This document shows positions 1 to 10,985 of a stretch of 64,000 bases of DNA, piece by piece. The stretch's first letter is position 1. Every line of letters starts with the position of its first letter. The stretch is taken from NCBI GenBank assembly GCA_958295665.1, contig OY282560.1, positions 270,855,315 through 270,919,314 on the forward strand. The letters run 5' to 3'. The stretch is from Tipula vernalis (taxonomy: Eukaryota > Arthropoda > Insecta > Diptera > Tipulidae). Made by a program: the position numbers and the translations under genes. Below the pieces are notes generated by a model. It ran no database searches and was not told the origin of the DNA. It worked only from the letters and a program-made list of their open reading frames with translations.

Positions 1-1440
1 TTCCATACCAGTTTTCTTATCGCGCTACAAAATCATTTGAAAGTTGTTGTCAGGATACTCGAGACGAACTTGGCGTTAAAACGTACCGATAAATCCTGAA
101 CCGCAACAAAATGATAAATAAGTCATCCTGAATTTTTGGTTCCGAGTGCAAAATATCGTTGAGAGAAACACCAGTTGAGGTGTCTTGCATGATCCATCGA
201 AAACCACCCGCAACTTTGTACTGGAGCTGGACGATTTTATCACGCAATGGTGTGGTAAAAACAATGCGGAACCGTCGAATCAAAATCTCGAACAGTTTTT
301 AAGTCTCTCAATTGCTCATAGTCATTGATGGATTCTGTGTATAGCTCCTTCATTTCAGGCTTTTTATACACCCTCTTCTCCAAAATATAAAAACGTTCCA
401 TTCCATCGATTCTCCTAGAACTGATCTCTAGAGCTCATTCTTCCTTCAGCGACAGGTAGAGAGAGTATCGACCTCCTAGAAATGCTGAACAATCTCGTTC
501 AACGATGACTCTTATTTGTAAATAGCGTATGATCACGAAATGGTGATGTTGAATTGCGATTGATTTTGGTACTCATGGGACCACCAGTATTCCAGCCAAG
601 ACTAGTTTCCTGTAGTATTGGCAAATTTTCATCGAGCTTAATTTGTCCGGGAAGAATAAGATGCCAAAAGAGCCGAGCTGCGATCAACAGATCGATGTTT
701 TGAGGCCTGAAAAATATGGATCAGCCAGTCGCAAATTAGTTGGGATCACCAAGTCCCTTGTTGAGATTGGAATTGCGGGATGTGTATCGAAGATTTTTTT
801 GCAAAACAGCTGCACAAATTTCGAAACGTTTTAAATTGTCAAGGCGAGACAATATCGTAATACAACATGTTGCTTTTGATTTTGTTGAAGTATCATCAAT
901 TCCGCCAATATTCATGTTGGCCTTTTGTTTGCGAAGATTCAAAGTTTGAACAAACCGGTCCGTCACAAAATTAGCTGTTGCTCCGCTATCTAAAATGGCT
1001 CGACATGGAACAATCAGTCCATTCAAATCTAAAACATTGACTATCGCTGTAGCCAAAACATCTGGTTCATTGCCAAATTACTCAGTAATCAATGCGGCAT
1101 GCTTGATTTCAACACTGCACAATGATGTATTTGATGGACCACTGGATGGTGATTCGAAGTGCATCATAATGAGATATTTCTTGTGACATTTACCGCACTT
1201 CTTTGTCTTGCAAAACCGTGCGGAATGTTTTGCCTCCAGACACACCACGCAGATATGTAGGCATTTAATCTCTTAGTAACGTTACAGTGAAGGGAGGCTC
1301 AATGAACTTTGCACACTTCGCTAGCATATGATCAAGTGCCAAACATTTGGCGCAGGGGGACGAATTGGAAGTAGTCAATACAGCATGAGCTTTATTTGGT
1401 TGCGGAGGATTCCGAGTTTTAGTTGATTTTGACTTACTGG
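1..1440 (-). pseudogene. BEL/Pao retrotransposon relic 1 (zinc knuckle, protease, start of RT)
   Basis: Reading on the minus strand from right to left, I see a gag-type zinc knuckle region (about 1190-1260, CVVC...H...C followed by CGKCH), an aspartyl protease (736-1056) with the intact catalytic triplet in ILDSGATANF, the linker that precedes reverse transcriptase (about 300-690, with LFWHLILPG), and the first RT block (50-283, with LRVVFDGSCKT-like and SLNDILHSEPKIQDDLF segments split over two frames). This order is that of a BEL/Pao Pol. The same blocks occur in the same order in the element at 52-59 kb, with recognisable similarity. The reading frame is broken several times and the RT core lies beyond the window edge, so this is a dead copy. 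No LTR is visible on its right side, where it meets an oppositely oriented BEL/Pao element within about 40 bp. Confidence 0.85.
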
Positions 1441-1473
1441 ATTGCTATTGAAATGTTATTTGAGACGAAAAGC

Positions 1474-1960
1474 AGCTGACCTTATACGCCACTTACTGAG
1501 GCTAATTATTTGCAAGCATGGGAAAAGTTGGTAAAACGCTATGATAAGAAAAAGGGCATAATAAGGGAACTGATCGAATTGTACATGGCGCTACTAGTAT
1601 TAAGTCAAGCATCATTCAACTCATTAAGATCATTTGTAGACGTATCAGATCAGGTCACAAGAGGTATTAAAGCGCTAGGTGAAGAGTGGGAGTCACGCGA
1701 CCCGTCGCTAATTTACATTCTTCTCAAAAAGTTAGATTATGAATCACAAGAGGCATGGGCAGAATATTCTGTTTCAATTGATGTACCAACATTTAATTAT
1801 TTTATCGAATTTCTAACTGAACGGTGTGACGCGTTAGAAGTATGTGCCGCGTAGCGGTCAATGAAATAAATTTCATGTGTCGAATGTGTAAAGGTTCACA
1901 TCCACTTTACAAATGCTTTCGATTTAAGGCAATGAAGGCACCGGTGTTTTAAACCAGATC
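1474..1960 (+). pseudogene. BEL/Pao Gag fragment with zinc knuckle (relic 2)
   Basis: The open stretch begins without a usable start at about 1474 and runs through NYLQAWEKLVKRYDKKK and EFLTERCDALE, the DUF1759-type Gag core of BEL/Pao elements, which packages the RNA into particles. It stops at a TAG at 1852-1854. About 25 bp further, in another frame, CRMCKGSHPLYKC (about 1878-1916) gives a C-x2-C-x3-H-x4-C zinc knuckle. The N-terminal half of Gag is absent. Confidence 0.8.
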
Positions 1961-2204
1961 AAATTGCAGAAAATTGTGATTCAGAAAGGTTGTGTTTACA
2001 ATCAACACTAACAATTGTCCATCACCTGGCAACAGTAGCGCTCTTTCAACATCACATCGTGCTATAAATAGGAATGTTCCTATCGTTACAAATGATGCAA
2101 ATTCATTTTCAACCGTCCCAAAACTAGTTAATCTTAAAAATCGTTCAACCACCGCTATTTGTTTCAATAATTCATAAACAATTCTGTCAACGGTTCAACT
2201 TAAC

Positions 2205-2981
2205 ATGTTTAATAACAATCAATATTATAAAATAAGGACTCTTCTGTATAGTGGTTCGCAAACAACATTGATTACTTATAGCTTCGGTATCAGAACAGGC
2301 TTAAGCAGATATCCATCGTCATGTGTCAACAATGGAATTTCAGGAAAACAAGCAGCGCTGTCAAAAGGTCGAGTGAATGTAAAGCTAAGACCTGTATTCG
2401 ATAAATCATGTAACATAATCACTGATGCCTTGATTCTATCAAAATTAATAACTTGGTTACCAGCAACAAAAACGGAATTTTTAAATTTGAATGCTGTACG
2501 ACATCTTAAACTTGCTGATCCAGATCTGACAACACCAGGTTCAATTGAGATTATTTAAGGGAATGTTTTGTTTCTGGAAATATTGCTTCCCGAGAAATGT
2601 AAGATTCAACACAATGTATATGCTCAACATACCTTTTTTGGATGGGTCATTGGTGTTAGGACTATTAACCAAACAGATGCAAATTTAGTTCAAATGTTTC
2701 ATACTGCGGCCACGCCAATCTTAGAAGAGCTAGAAATGTTACAAAAATTCTTGCAGCTTGAACAAGTTCCAATATCGAAAGCAATTCATCCAGATTATCA
2801 AAAATGTGAAAATTTTTATTCCGCCACAACAACACGAGAATTAGATGGTCGGTACACAATGCGTTTACCAATTAAAATTTCAACTAAATTACTCGGTGAG
2901 TCACGTTATGCTGCAGTTAAACTTAAGCAGTTAAGTTTAAGAAAAATCATCAATTTGCTATTCAATACAAGGAATTCATGA
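2205..2981 (+). pseudogene. BEL/Pao protease and protease-RT linker (relic 2), catalytic Asp lost
   Basis: The segment RTLLYSGSQTTLITYSFG occupies the place of the retroviral-type aspartyl protease active site; the usual D of the D-S-G motif reads Y, so the enzyme would be inactive. A stop at 2556-2558 is followed by a second open stretch (2568-2981) with HTFFGWVIG and LEEL..LQKFLQLEQVP, which matches the linker between protease and RT in this superfamily. The protease would cut the Gag-Pol polyprotein in a live element. The change to Y is seen directly; that it followed loss of selection is inference. Confidence 0.7.
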
Positions 2982-3574
2982 ATGAATATAAAAAGCTGCA
3001 ACATATGCATGAAATACCATCCTGGCGAAGTTGATGATATCAAATCACATTTCTACCTGCAACACCACGCAGTTTTAAAAGAATTCAGTAACACTATCAA
3101 ACTGCGTGTGGTATTTGATGGGTCATGCCAATCTGACAGTGGGTTCTCTTTAAACGACATTTTATATACTGGTCAGCAGTTGCAAGATGATTTGATTTCC
3201 CTATTGCTATTATTGCGATATCTGCGGACATAGAGAAAATGTACCGCGAGATCTACATTCATCAAGACGATCGAGCATTTCAACTGATAATGTATCCAGT
3301 TGAAGTATCCAGTGATTTGAAGCATTTCCAATTGGCAACTGTCACTTATGGTCCTCGATGCGCCTCCTATTGAGCGATACGGACGCTTCAACAATTAGTG
3401 TATGATCACAAACTTGAATTTCCACTAGCTAGTAAACTTCTGCAAAGAGAGTTCTATGTAGATGATTTTATCAGTGGATGTGATAATATGAAAGATGCAG
3501 TGCAGATATATCGGACAACAAGTAAGCTTCTTGCTGCTGGTTGCTTTAAATGGCGAAAATGGATCTCAAATAGT
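2982..3574 (+). pseudogene. BEL/Pao reverse transcriptase, N-terminal and catalytic part (relic 2)
   Basis: RT blocks appear in order: LQHHAVLKE, KLRVVFDGSC and SLNDILYTGQQLQDDL in one frame (2982-3233), then ADIEKMYREIYIHQDD carrying the first catalytic Asp (about 3225-3275) in another, TYGPRCASY, and the polymerase box FYVDDFISG (about 3447-3475), which keeps the YVDD. The chain is cut after WRKWISNS by the solo LTR starting at 3575, and resumes after 5343 as RELIDCIP in the same frame. At least two frameshifts remain. Confidence 0.85.
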
Positions 3575-5343
3575 TGTAACGGTCAGCTCGAGTATTGCAC
3601 AATATTTTAAAAATTGTGATATCCTGCAATCCAACCGTTAACAGATCTCTCGAGAATTTGGTTGGTGGGACAGCATATTGCCGGCTAGGTGGCAGCCGTA
3701 TTGGGTGGGATCTTTCCACCAATCCTCAAGAGCTAGTTAATGCTGTACTATACTATTACGACGAACACCAGCACACGTAAACGCAATAATGACCATTGAC
3801 AAAAAAAACACTATCACAGCCCGTCACATCACGCTTAAAAAAAACAGAACAAAAATACCACTAAGTAGCGTGACCTTCGATGGTTTGATCACGTTTCATC
3901 ACCCACACCTCCATATAGTTCAACTTCACAATCTGGAAGTTCTCTGTGTGGTACATACCTCAGATCATCAGGTTACAGTTATGGAATGTTTATTCCATTT
4001 TTAAGTCACTATACACTTTGCACTAAAATTTCCCGAACATGACACTACGCATAACCACTATGTAAGAAAATATTCGAGCACGTATTTAAGCAACACTTTT
4101 GTACACTACACAACTTTCATCCGAAACGAAAAAGGTCTTAGATGTTTGGTAAAGTAAAAAAAAATAAATTTAAATTTTAGACATATGTATAAATTGTATA
4201 ATTAGTAATATATAAAAAAAATTAGCTTGAAACAATAAATAACATAATTAAATAAATAAAGAAATAAATAATTTTATATATTGTAAAATTTAATGCAGTA
4301 CATTTTCAACTACATGAATGGTTCGAACCGTCCCCTTTCAATTTTCTTATTTTCTATTACAGCTTATTAAATGTATGTTTTAATTTAATTAATAATAAGG
4401 ATAACGTACAAATTAAATATTGTTAAATTATAATTTAATGTAATGTAAAAAGTAACTTGCTTTTAAATCTAAGTTTTTGTTTAATTAATCTACATTACGT
4501 ATAAATTGTACACGCCATTGGCCGACATCATTGTTGTATACCACTGACGATGGTCAACTATGGTATTTTGTTATCCAATGTGTTTATTATTTAATTTTAT
4601 TTTGTGTCGGCCAATATTATGAATTAATAATTCAAATTTGGATATTATATATATAATAATAATAATAAACAGTAATATATACTTATGTATATATTCTTAT
4701 TAATTACGCTTACCAAGAGTACAGGGTTAAGCTGTGCAAACTTGCCACAATTTGTTTTGGTTTTAGTTTTTGACCCGTTTCTGTAGAAAAATTAATAAAC
4801 AAAACGCCAAACTAAATATTGCACTACCCAAACAGAACACAAAAATTAACTATTTACCTTGGTAAGCGTCTTACACGTAAAGATAAAATAATCTCGTGTT
4901 CAACCAACAGTTGATTAAATTTGGTCTTAAGTACCGGAACAACCTTTGCACCACTATTTAAAATACACAGCTTTTATTTACTTTTTTTTTTATTATTTTT
5001 ATTATTACTGGTAATTTGGTTTCACGACAATGGCAAGAATGATAATAAATGATATACGAAATTATTTTACCTTTCCAACCAATAATTTCTATTTGTTGTT
5101 GTAGGTTTATTTATTTTATACCTTTTTTTTTCCAGGGGAATTTCCAGTTTGCTAATCAGCTTCCCCTTACTTAACAAACATTAAAAGTACCATCCGTCGT
5201 TCAAGAGAGTTGTGCATTGTAGAAAAAAAAAATATTATGTATAGTGCGTGACTAAATTATGAAGACATGCGCTGTTCTTGTTATGTGCGTTGAACACAAT
5301 TTTTAAAATCATACCAAAATGGAACATCCCAATGTTACATAGT
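3571..5343. mobile_element. Solo LTR with TAGT target-site duplication, inside BEL/Pao relic 2
   Basis: The LTR itself is 3575-5339 (1765 bp). It begins TGTAACGG and ends AATGTTACA, so it has TG/CA ends and a 6-bp terminal inverted repeat TGTAAC/GTTACA. It is flanked by TAGT at 3571-3574 and 5340-5343. Taking out the LTR and one TAGT leaves the BEL RT frame continuous, which fixes both ends independently. The interior is AT-rich (many AATAAA strings, runs of T near 4980-5130) with no coding sequence, as expected for an LTR left by recombination between two LTRs. A 4-bp duplication and TG/CA ends fit a Ty3/gypsy-type LTR; the length is large. Family unknown; a non-LTR element with these ends is possible but less likely. 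Confidence 0.8.
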
Positions 5344-5830
5344 CGAGAATTAATTGATTGCATTCCAGCAGGAACAATTTATTTCTTTAGACGATACTGC
5401 ATTTGTCAAAACATTGGGGTTATATTGGAACACAAAAACGGATTGTTTTGGTGTTAAAATGAATGTGTCATCGAATTTACACCACACAAAGCGAAAGTTA
5501 CTCTCTGAAGTTTCACAAATATTTGATACTTTCGGTCTTATTTCCCCGATAACAATTTCTATGAACGTTTCGTTCTAGCAATTATGGATTCGTAAATTAG
5601 AATGGGATCAAAATTTACCAAAGAAAATTGAATTATAATGGAATCAAATAAGAACTTACTTAGTTGTTCTAGAGACACTCAAGGCTGACAGTTATTTGAA
5701 GCCCAATATGGGTATTGTTAATGCTCAAATTCACAAGTTTGCTGATGCATTCGAAAGGGCTTACGGGGCAGTAGCGTATCTTCGAACGGAAACCGAAAAA
5801 TTGAATGATCGAACCAAGAAACCTTTGACT
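5344..5830 (+). pseudogene. BEL/Pao RT C-terminal part and connection domain (relic 2)
   Basis: Pol resumes right after the solo LTR. VKTLGLYWNTKTDCFGV and SEVSQIFDTFGLISPITI (5354-5578) are the connection region after RT in BEL/Pao Pol; a stop at 5576-5578 breaks the frame, and WIRKLEWDQNLPK and FADAFERAYGAVAYLRTE follow to about 5808. The latter is the start of the RNase H-like domain, whose first Asp lies in FADAF. A 1-nt shift lies near 5372. Confidence 0.8.
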
Positions 5831-6150
5831 TTTCGGTCATGATTCTTCATAAGTTTTTAATTAAAAAAAAATTATTTAACTTTATATAAATTAATTTTTG
5901 ATGTAAATCCAGAATAGTTAACCAAAACACACTAATCGTGGGAGTCAACACATTGCAACCGATGATCAAATTAAAATGCAAAATCATACAATTGAAAATA
6001 TCATCAAAATTGGCTGATTTTGCTGTAAAAAAATTAATGGCTGATGCAGATTATTTTTTAGATTTGGTACACACTTCTATTACGAATGAGCTGTGACTCA
6101 GAATAGAGTGATAAAAATTTCAAAATGTACACAAATAAATAAATAAAACC
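5808..6150. other. Unexplained insert of about 340 bp in the RNase H-like region of relic 2
   Basis: The BEL RNase H-like domain stops making sense after AYLRTE (about 5808) and resumes with GEITVKLITSKSRVAPI at about 6157. The DNA between is AT-rich, without an open frame or clear terminal repeats. I cannot place its ends to the base or find a target duplication. It could be a small mobile insert or degenerated element sequence. Confidence 0.45.
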
Positions 6151-6156
6151 GACCAA

Positions 6157-6600
6157 GGGGAAATTACAGTTAAATTAATCACTTCAAAATCCAGAGTTGC
6201 CCCGATAAATCAAATTACCATTGTTAGACCAGAATTGTGTGCTGCTGTTTTGGCTGCATCCTTTATCCAAATATATTTCAAAAGCAATAGATATTGAAAT
6301 AGATGAAATACATGCCTGGTCAGATTCACGTATAGTATTGGATTGGCTCTCCGATCATTGAACAAGGTGGAAAACGTTTGTAGCCAACCGAACCTCATAT
6401 ATTTTAGGTATAATACTGCGTAATCGTAGGAGCTATGTTCCAATTAACTTAAAGCCAGCAAATTTACTGTCAAGAGGTTGCAATCCGCATGAGTTAAAAA
6501 GCAACAATATGTGGTGGTCAGGTTCCGCATTTTTACATAAGCCAAACTCCATGTGGCCCATTCAAGAATCTGGATCTACAGAGAAAGCGTTATTTGAAGA
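6157..6600 (+). pseudogene. BEL/Pao RNase H-like domain (relic 2)
   Basis: In shifting frames I read ITSKSRVAPINQITIVRPELCAAVL, then IHAWSDSRIVLDWL (about 6309-6350) with the acidic residue of the Ser-Asp-Ser motif, then VPINLKPANLLSRGCNPHEL and WWSGSAFL (about 6430-6540). These are the conserved stretches of the RNase H-like domain of BEL/Pao Pol, which removes the RNA strand during reverse transcription. Stops at about 6358 and frame changes show it is dead. Confidence 0.8.
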
Positions 6601-7710
6601 GAAGAAGCCCCAAAATGCAGTTTACCAATGAATGTTCAATGAAGTCGAACGCGATATATGCCTACATGTATTCTGCACGTACAATTCAATCAAAAATGCT
6701 ATCGAGTTTTTGTTTTTATTAGACATTATATAGCTCATTTAAAGGTTCGACAAGAGATGAGACGTAACAATGGTTGTCCGGTTAATCTACAAATAAGATA
6801 TTTATCAATTCGCAAATTTATGGAAACAAAACATCCGAAACTTAACCAAAAAATTAATAAAATGACTTACGTACGAAATTCGCCATTTGATGAGATAGCA
6901 GTTGCAACAGTGGATGAACTTTGAATTGTAGATGGCCTCAAAGTGAACAATTTGAAAACGAAATAAGATTATTTGGGAAAGGGCGCGAACTGCCCGACAA
7001 TATCAAGCTGTTATCCCTTTCACCATTCCTCGACAGTGGTACGATATTACGTGTTGGAGGCAGGCTAACTGAATCATGTAGTTGTGATACCATGCATCTG
7101 ATCATATTACCGAAACAACATGTATTTACGACTAGAATAATTGCATATTTACATCTCAAATATCTTCATGCTGGATCAAATATACTAATTGGTTTAATTA
7201 GGAAAAAATATTGGATTTTGGTCTGCAGAAATCCTGTGCGAAATCACATACACCAATGCATAATATTAATGGGAAATTTAATTTATTGGCGGGCCAATGA
7301 TTGCACTATCCGAACCACAACTTTAACATATAAATGAGTCGAGGCTAGCAATTTTGCAAAATATTCAAAATCGTGTACAAGGATTCTGGCGCCAGTGGTC
7401 AAAATCGTATATTACATCGTTGAAACAGAGGCATAAGTGGAACAAGGCAGAGCAAAATATCACCAGAGATCAGCTCGTATTAGTGAAAGAGGATGGTCTG
7501 CCTAAAAGTACCTGGGTTCTTGGAAGAATAATATGTTTGCATCCCGGTGCAGATAAACTGATCAGGATGGTTACAATTAAAACATCAAAGGGAGAAATAA
7601 AAAGAGCAGTAACCAAGCTAATACCATTACCACTAGAAAAGAAAATCAAAGCTAACCAGAGTAGGATCAATCGTCATCATCATAACAATTACTTTGTTAA
7701 CTTTAAATAA
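6600..7710 (+). pseudogene. BEL/Pao integrase zinc-binding region joined to DUF5641-like C-terminus; core deleted (relic 2)
   Basis: QFNQKC.RVF.FIRHYIAHLK (about 6670-6750) and LSLSPFLDSGTILRVGGRL (about 7010-7070) lead into the zinc-binding H2C2 stretch with HLKYLHAG and IRKKYWIL...IHQCIIL (about 7150-7265). Directly after it, instead of the D,D-x-E integrase core, comes NIQNRVQGFWRQWSKSYI and GLPKSTWVLGRI (7354-7710), the DUF5641-like C-terminal domain. The catalytic core of some 150-200 residues is therefore missing: an internal deletion. The C-terminal piece is a clean open frame of 118 codons ending at 7708-7710. Confidence 0.8.
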
Positions 7711-10171
7711 TAATAATAATTAATATAAACTATGTAAACAGTAACATTATTTGAACACTCGATTTTCGGTTGTCATTAAATTCTCGATCCAAACCAAGAT
7801 TATTATTATTATTTTCTTAAATTTTGTTCAATTGATGTCGCTGTATTTGATCAAACTATTCACCATTAATTTAGCTCATATTTTTATTTTGTTGTAGTAT
7901 CTTTGTAAATGTCTGCTCCTTTTTATTGTGTGATAATTGATTTTTGGGGCTAGTATGTTAAAGCTTGCTTTAATAATTCAGCGTACAGCCATATAGTTAT
8001 AAGAAAATCAATTCTCACCAGGTTCACACACCTCGTTTTGGTTGCTGGACGCCACCAAATATCAATTATTTTGTTATGAAAATTATAAGCTGAGATTTTG
8101 GTTGGTTAGTTGTCGTTTGCATTTCGATGTAGATTCGTACCATTATATTTATACAATTAAATATTTTTCAAGCCAAAATTAATGTCATAAATAAATGAAT
8201 TTTATGGCTCAAGTTGTATACAACTCGCTGCAAGAACAATCCTTTTCTAACCATCCTTTCCAATCCTTCTAAGTGAATGTAAAAAACGGTGTACGGTTGG
8301 CCGGCCACAAAGTCTATACCGGGAGATCTTGCTTAATGCTTGGTCGTACACTCAAAATCAATCAATCAAATCAATGCAGTCTTTGTTTTGCGATTCGCTC
8401 CCGCGAATTCTATAATCGACGATCATGAATGAAAAAACTTGACAATGATTTTCAACAACATTTCATGATAGTTTACAATTTTTTGCGCACAAAGTCTAAC
8501 AAACCTACCGGATAAGTTTACAAGAAGAAAGAAGAAGCTTTTACACATCGAATGACACCAAAATCAGACGAACTGCTTGTACCATAAGACCTTCTTGAAG
8601 GTCGAACCAACTTGAAACCTTCTTCGTTTTTGAATTATTTTCATAATCTCATCGAAGTCATTTCTCCTTATGCATTTTCGTAACATTTCTATCGATTTAC
8701 TCTCATAAATTTTGGGTAGTGTATTATATTCGCGAATTATATTTACGGTCGTGATGGGAACGATAAATAAAGGTTTAATTATTTTTTTTTTTTAATTTAT
8801 TAGAAGCTTTCTTTGAAAGGTCGACTAATTCTGATTATTTAATTATATACATACATATGTACATATTTATATTTTGAAATAAACTTTTTTTTTCGAGAAA
8901 AGTTCTACCGATCAATGACTTTTTAAAATTAAGACATAACTTAAAAATTAGTTTTTCAAAAAAAGTTCGATTTTGATGCAAACAATTCTTTAAAATATTT
9001 CGCAAACAAATATGCACCTATTATCCAAAATAACACAAAAGAATATCTCAAATATTTGTGAAACAACTTCAAAGGGGAAATGCGACAAAAGAATGACATT
9101 CCATATTAAATTCAAATTTAAAAGTCAATCTTTTTTTTTGGTTTTTATTTCGAAATAGTTTAGTAAAAGCCCACGTTAAGCTATAAAATTTCCAATTTAT
9201 ATGTCATTATTATTTTTTTGTCATTTCCCATTTAAAGAATATACGTACATAGTTATATCCACATCGTTGTCGTCGCTCTATTTTGCATAACTTTTGAATT
9301 TTATTTAATGGATGTATCTACATACTGATATAGTACTATGTCGATAATAAATAACAAGAAATATAATTTATGTAACGTATTTCGTTCTTTCATTATCTAC
9401 TAATGTCTATATGCTTAATGGAATAATTATATTCATTTTTCAATATACGGAATGTTCGAAGTATGTGCATAATAAGAGAATAGGGTAGAAGAGCCAAAAT
9501 AATTTTAATATTAAATATTGATGGGGACACCACACACACCTAACTCCTACCATGTACATCTACAAGGAAAAGCGACTAAAAATGGATGAAGCGAAAAAGT
9601 AAACAACATTTGTGGGAAGAAGATAACCATTGGTATTTATGGAATGTTAATATAGACGAATTTTGTAATACTTCCAATAATTAAATTATTTATGGAAAGT
9701 ACCTTCTGTGCTGTAGGTGTTGTACGTTAAACTTAATTATTTTATTTTATATAAGGGACTAGTCTCTAGTGCCATAGCCATCTTACGTATCGATGGTTCA
9801 AAGGTAAAAGTCACTAACTGACATAAATGTAAGTTGGAGAAAATGGCATTTTGATTTTTGAGTTTTGTTATCCCGATTTATTTCATTACGTGAGGATAAT
9901 ATTTATGTATAACATACGCATTGTGTAAGTGATAATGCCTCTAATAGTTTTTAGGAGAGTATAAAGAAACAAAACTTAAATTATTATTAAAAAAAGGTAA
10001 AAACAACAATTAGTGAGTTTTACTTGAAATTTTTATATTCATATTTTTACAATTAGTGACTATTCTAAATATAATTTGGTGAAAAATAAGGGGAAAAAAA
10101 AACATGCAACAAAATTGTGTTATTGAACAATTAGCTATTCATTATTGTTTTTTCATTGAAAAAATTTAATT
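7711..10171. other. AT-rich non-coding stretch
   Basis: No gene or RNA is visible. The first few hundred bases may contain a decayed 3' LTR of relic 2, since the DUF5641-like frame ends at 7710, but I found no second copy to compare. A somewhat GC-richer patch at 8285-8345 (TTGGCCGGCC, ATACCGGGAGATC) stands out from its surroundings without a recognisable function. The remainder is simple AT-rich DNA. Confidence 0.5.
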
Positions 10172-10760
10172 TTATGAATCAAGTTCAGCAAAATCAACAA
10201 CATTTTTTTTCGATGGTAGATTTTCATACAATGGATGTAGCTCATTTGGGATTACACCAGATTGACAAAGTCTGAAGAGATCTTTTTTTTCTGATCACTT
10301 ATTGGTAGCAATGCATTATAAGCTCTTTCAATGGTTAAGGGTTTCACCTTTACATTTCGCTTTCGAATTTTTGGTTTTAAATAATTAATGTCAATTTTGA
10401 TATAATTAGAAGTGTGCTCATATCTATAAAATTTAATGTTCGGATCATTTTTCTGGTATTTAATACATTTTATTTTTAACCAACATGCTACATTGCCATT
10501 TTCGTCAATATTTCTGTTTTTTTATAAGGTTCAAACTTAATTCTTTTAAATTATAGAATTCGTTAAATTTGCTCCAATCTCTCATCATAAATACAGATTT
10601 TTTTTTTCTGAATATTCAATGGCTGCATGCATAGAGTCACATTCCATGTATGAATGACCAGATTCAAGGAATTTATGTTCTATAGTAGTGTAACATTGCC
10701 AATATTTTTGATATTGGGTGTTATCAGAAAAAAATACAGATTCAGAGGCTTTGGTACGGT
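10172..10760 (-). pseudogene. C-terminal fragment of a DUF7869-type transposase-like gene
   Basis: On the minus strand, in frames broken by A-runs, I read TIEHKFLESGHSYMECDSMH (about 10610-10670), then RKRNVKVKPLTIERAYNALLPISDQKKK (in parts, about 10285-10390), and finally LCQSGVIPNELHPLYENL and VVDFAELDS before a TAA at 10172-10174. This is the C-terminal half of a large insect protein family usually annotated as DUF7869, in which the GH...ECDSMHA stretch follows the second acidic motif of a probable RNase H fold. No long open frame covers it, so it is easily missed. The N-terminal half of the same family lies on the same strand at 12.7-14.5 kb; the two may be halves of one copy split by about 1.9 kb or two copies. 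Confidence 0.7.
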
Positions 10761-10763
10761 CAT

Positions 10764-10985
10764 GCTAAGCCGACTAGAACTCAGGGGAAATGGGGTAGCT
10801 TTCCAAAGCATGAAAATGTCTGTCTAGACCGCAGAAGGAATAAGGAAGGAAAGAAGGGAAGGTAGTCTACTTACTCACCTCGTCATGACATCTACATACC
10901 TCACATCATCCCTAATTTAAAGCTACTAGCTTCTCATAACTGTAAATTAATAACAATAAATCGAACGAACGAACTGAGTAATGGT
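10764..10985. repeat. GC-richer block, possible LINE or SINE 3' end
   Basis: About 200 bp of mixed composition (GCTAAGCCGACTAG, GGGAAATGGGGTAGC, CTACTTACTCACCTCG) ends in AATAACAATAAATCGAACGAACGAAC, a short simple tail. It interrupts the DUF7869-type remains. Its structure recalls a non-LTR retrotransposon 3' UTR, and the block at 35640-35840 has a loosely similar layout (GGCTAAGC, GGGG, TACCTACCT, CCCTAATT). No coding sequence is visible. Confidence 0.35.

Larger units (their letters stand above)
1474..7710 (+). mobile_element. BEL/Pao retrotransposon relic 2, internal region, split by a solo LTR
   Basis: On the plus strand the full BEL/Pao order can be followed: Gag (DUF1759-like), zinc knuckle, protease, RT, RNase H-like region, integrase zinc-binding region and the C-terminal DUF5641-like domain. 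The element is interrupted by a solo LTR at 3575-5339, has an unexplained insert at about 5808-6150, and has lost the whole integrase catalytic core near 7260-7340. Frames are broken in every block. No flanking LTR of its own could be identified; the 5' end abuts the oppositely oriented relic 1. It belongs to a lineage distinct from relic 1 and from the 52-59 kb copy, since its protein blocks differ clearly from theirs while those two resemble each other. Confidence 0.85.

Noticed and set aside
3648..5352. TCGAGAATT words at 3650 and 5343 as the target duplication of the insert in relic 2
   Set aside because: The TAGT pair with TGTAAC/GTTACA ends restores the BEL frame exactly, and the other pair does not.
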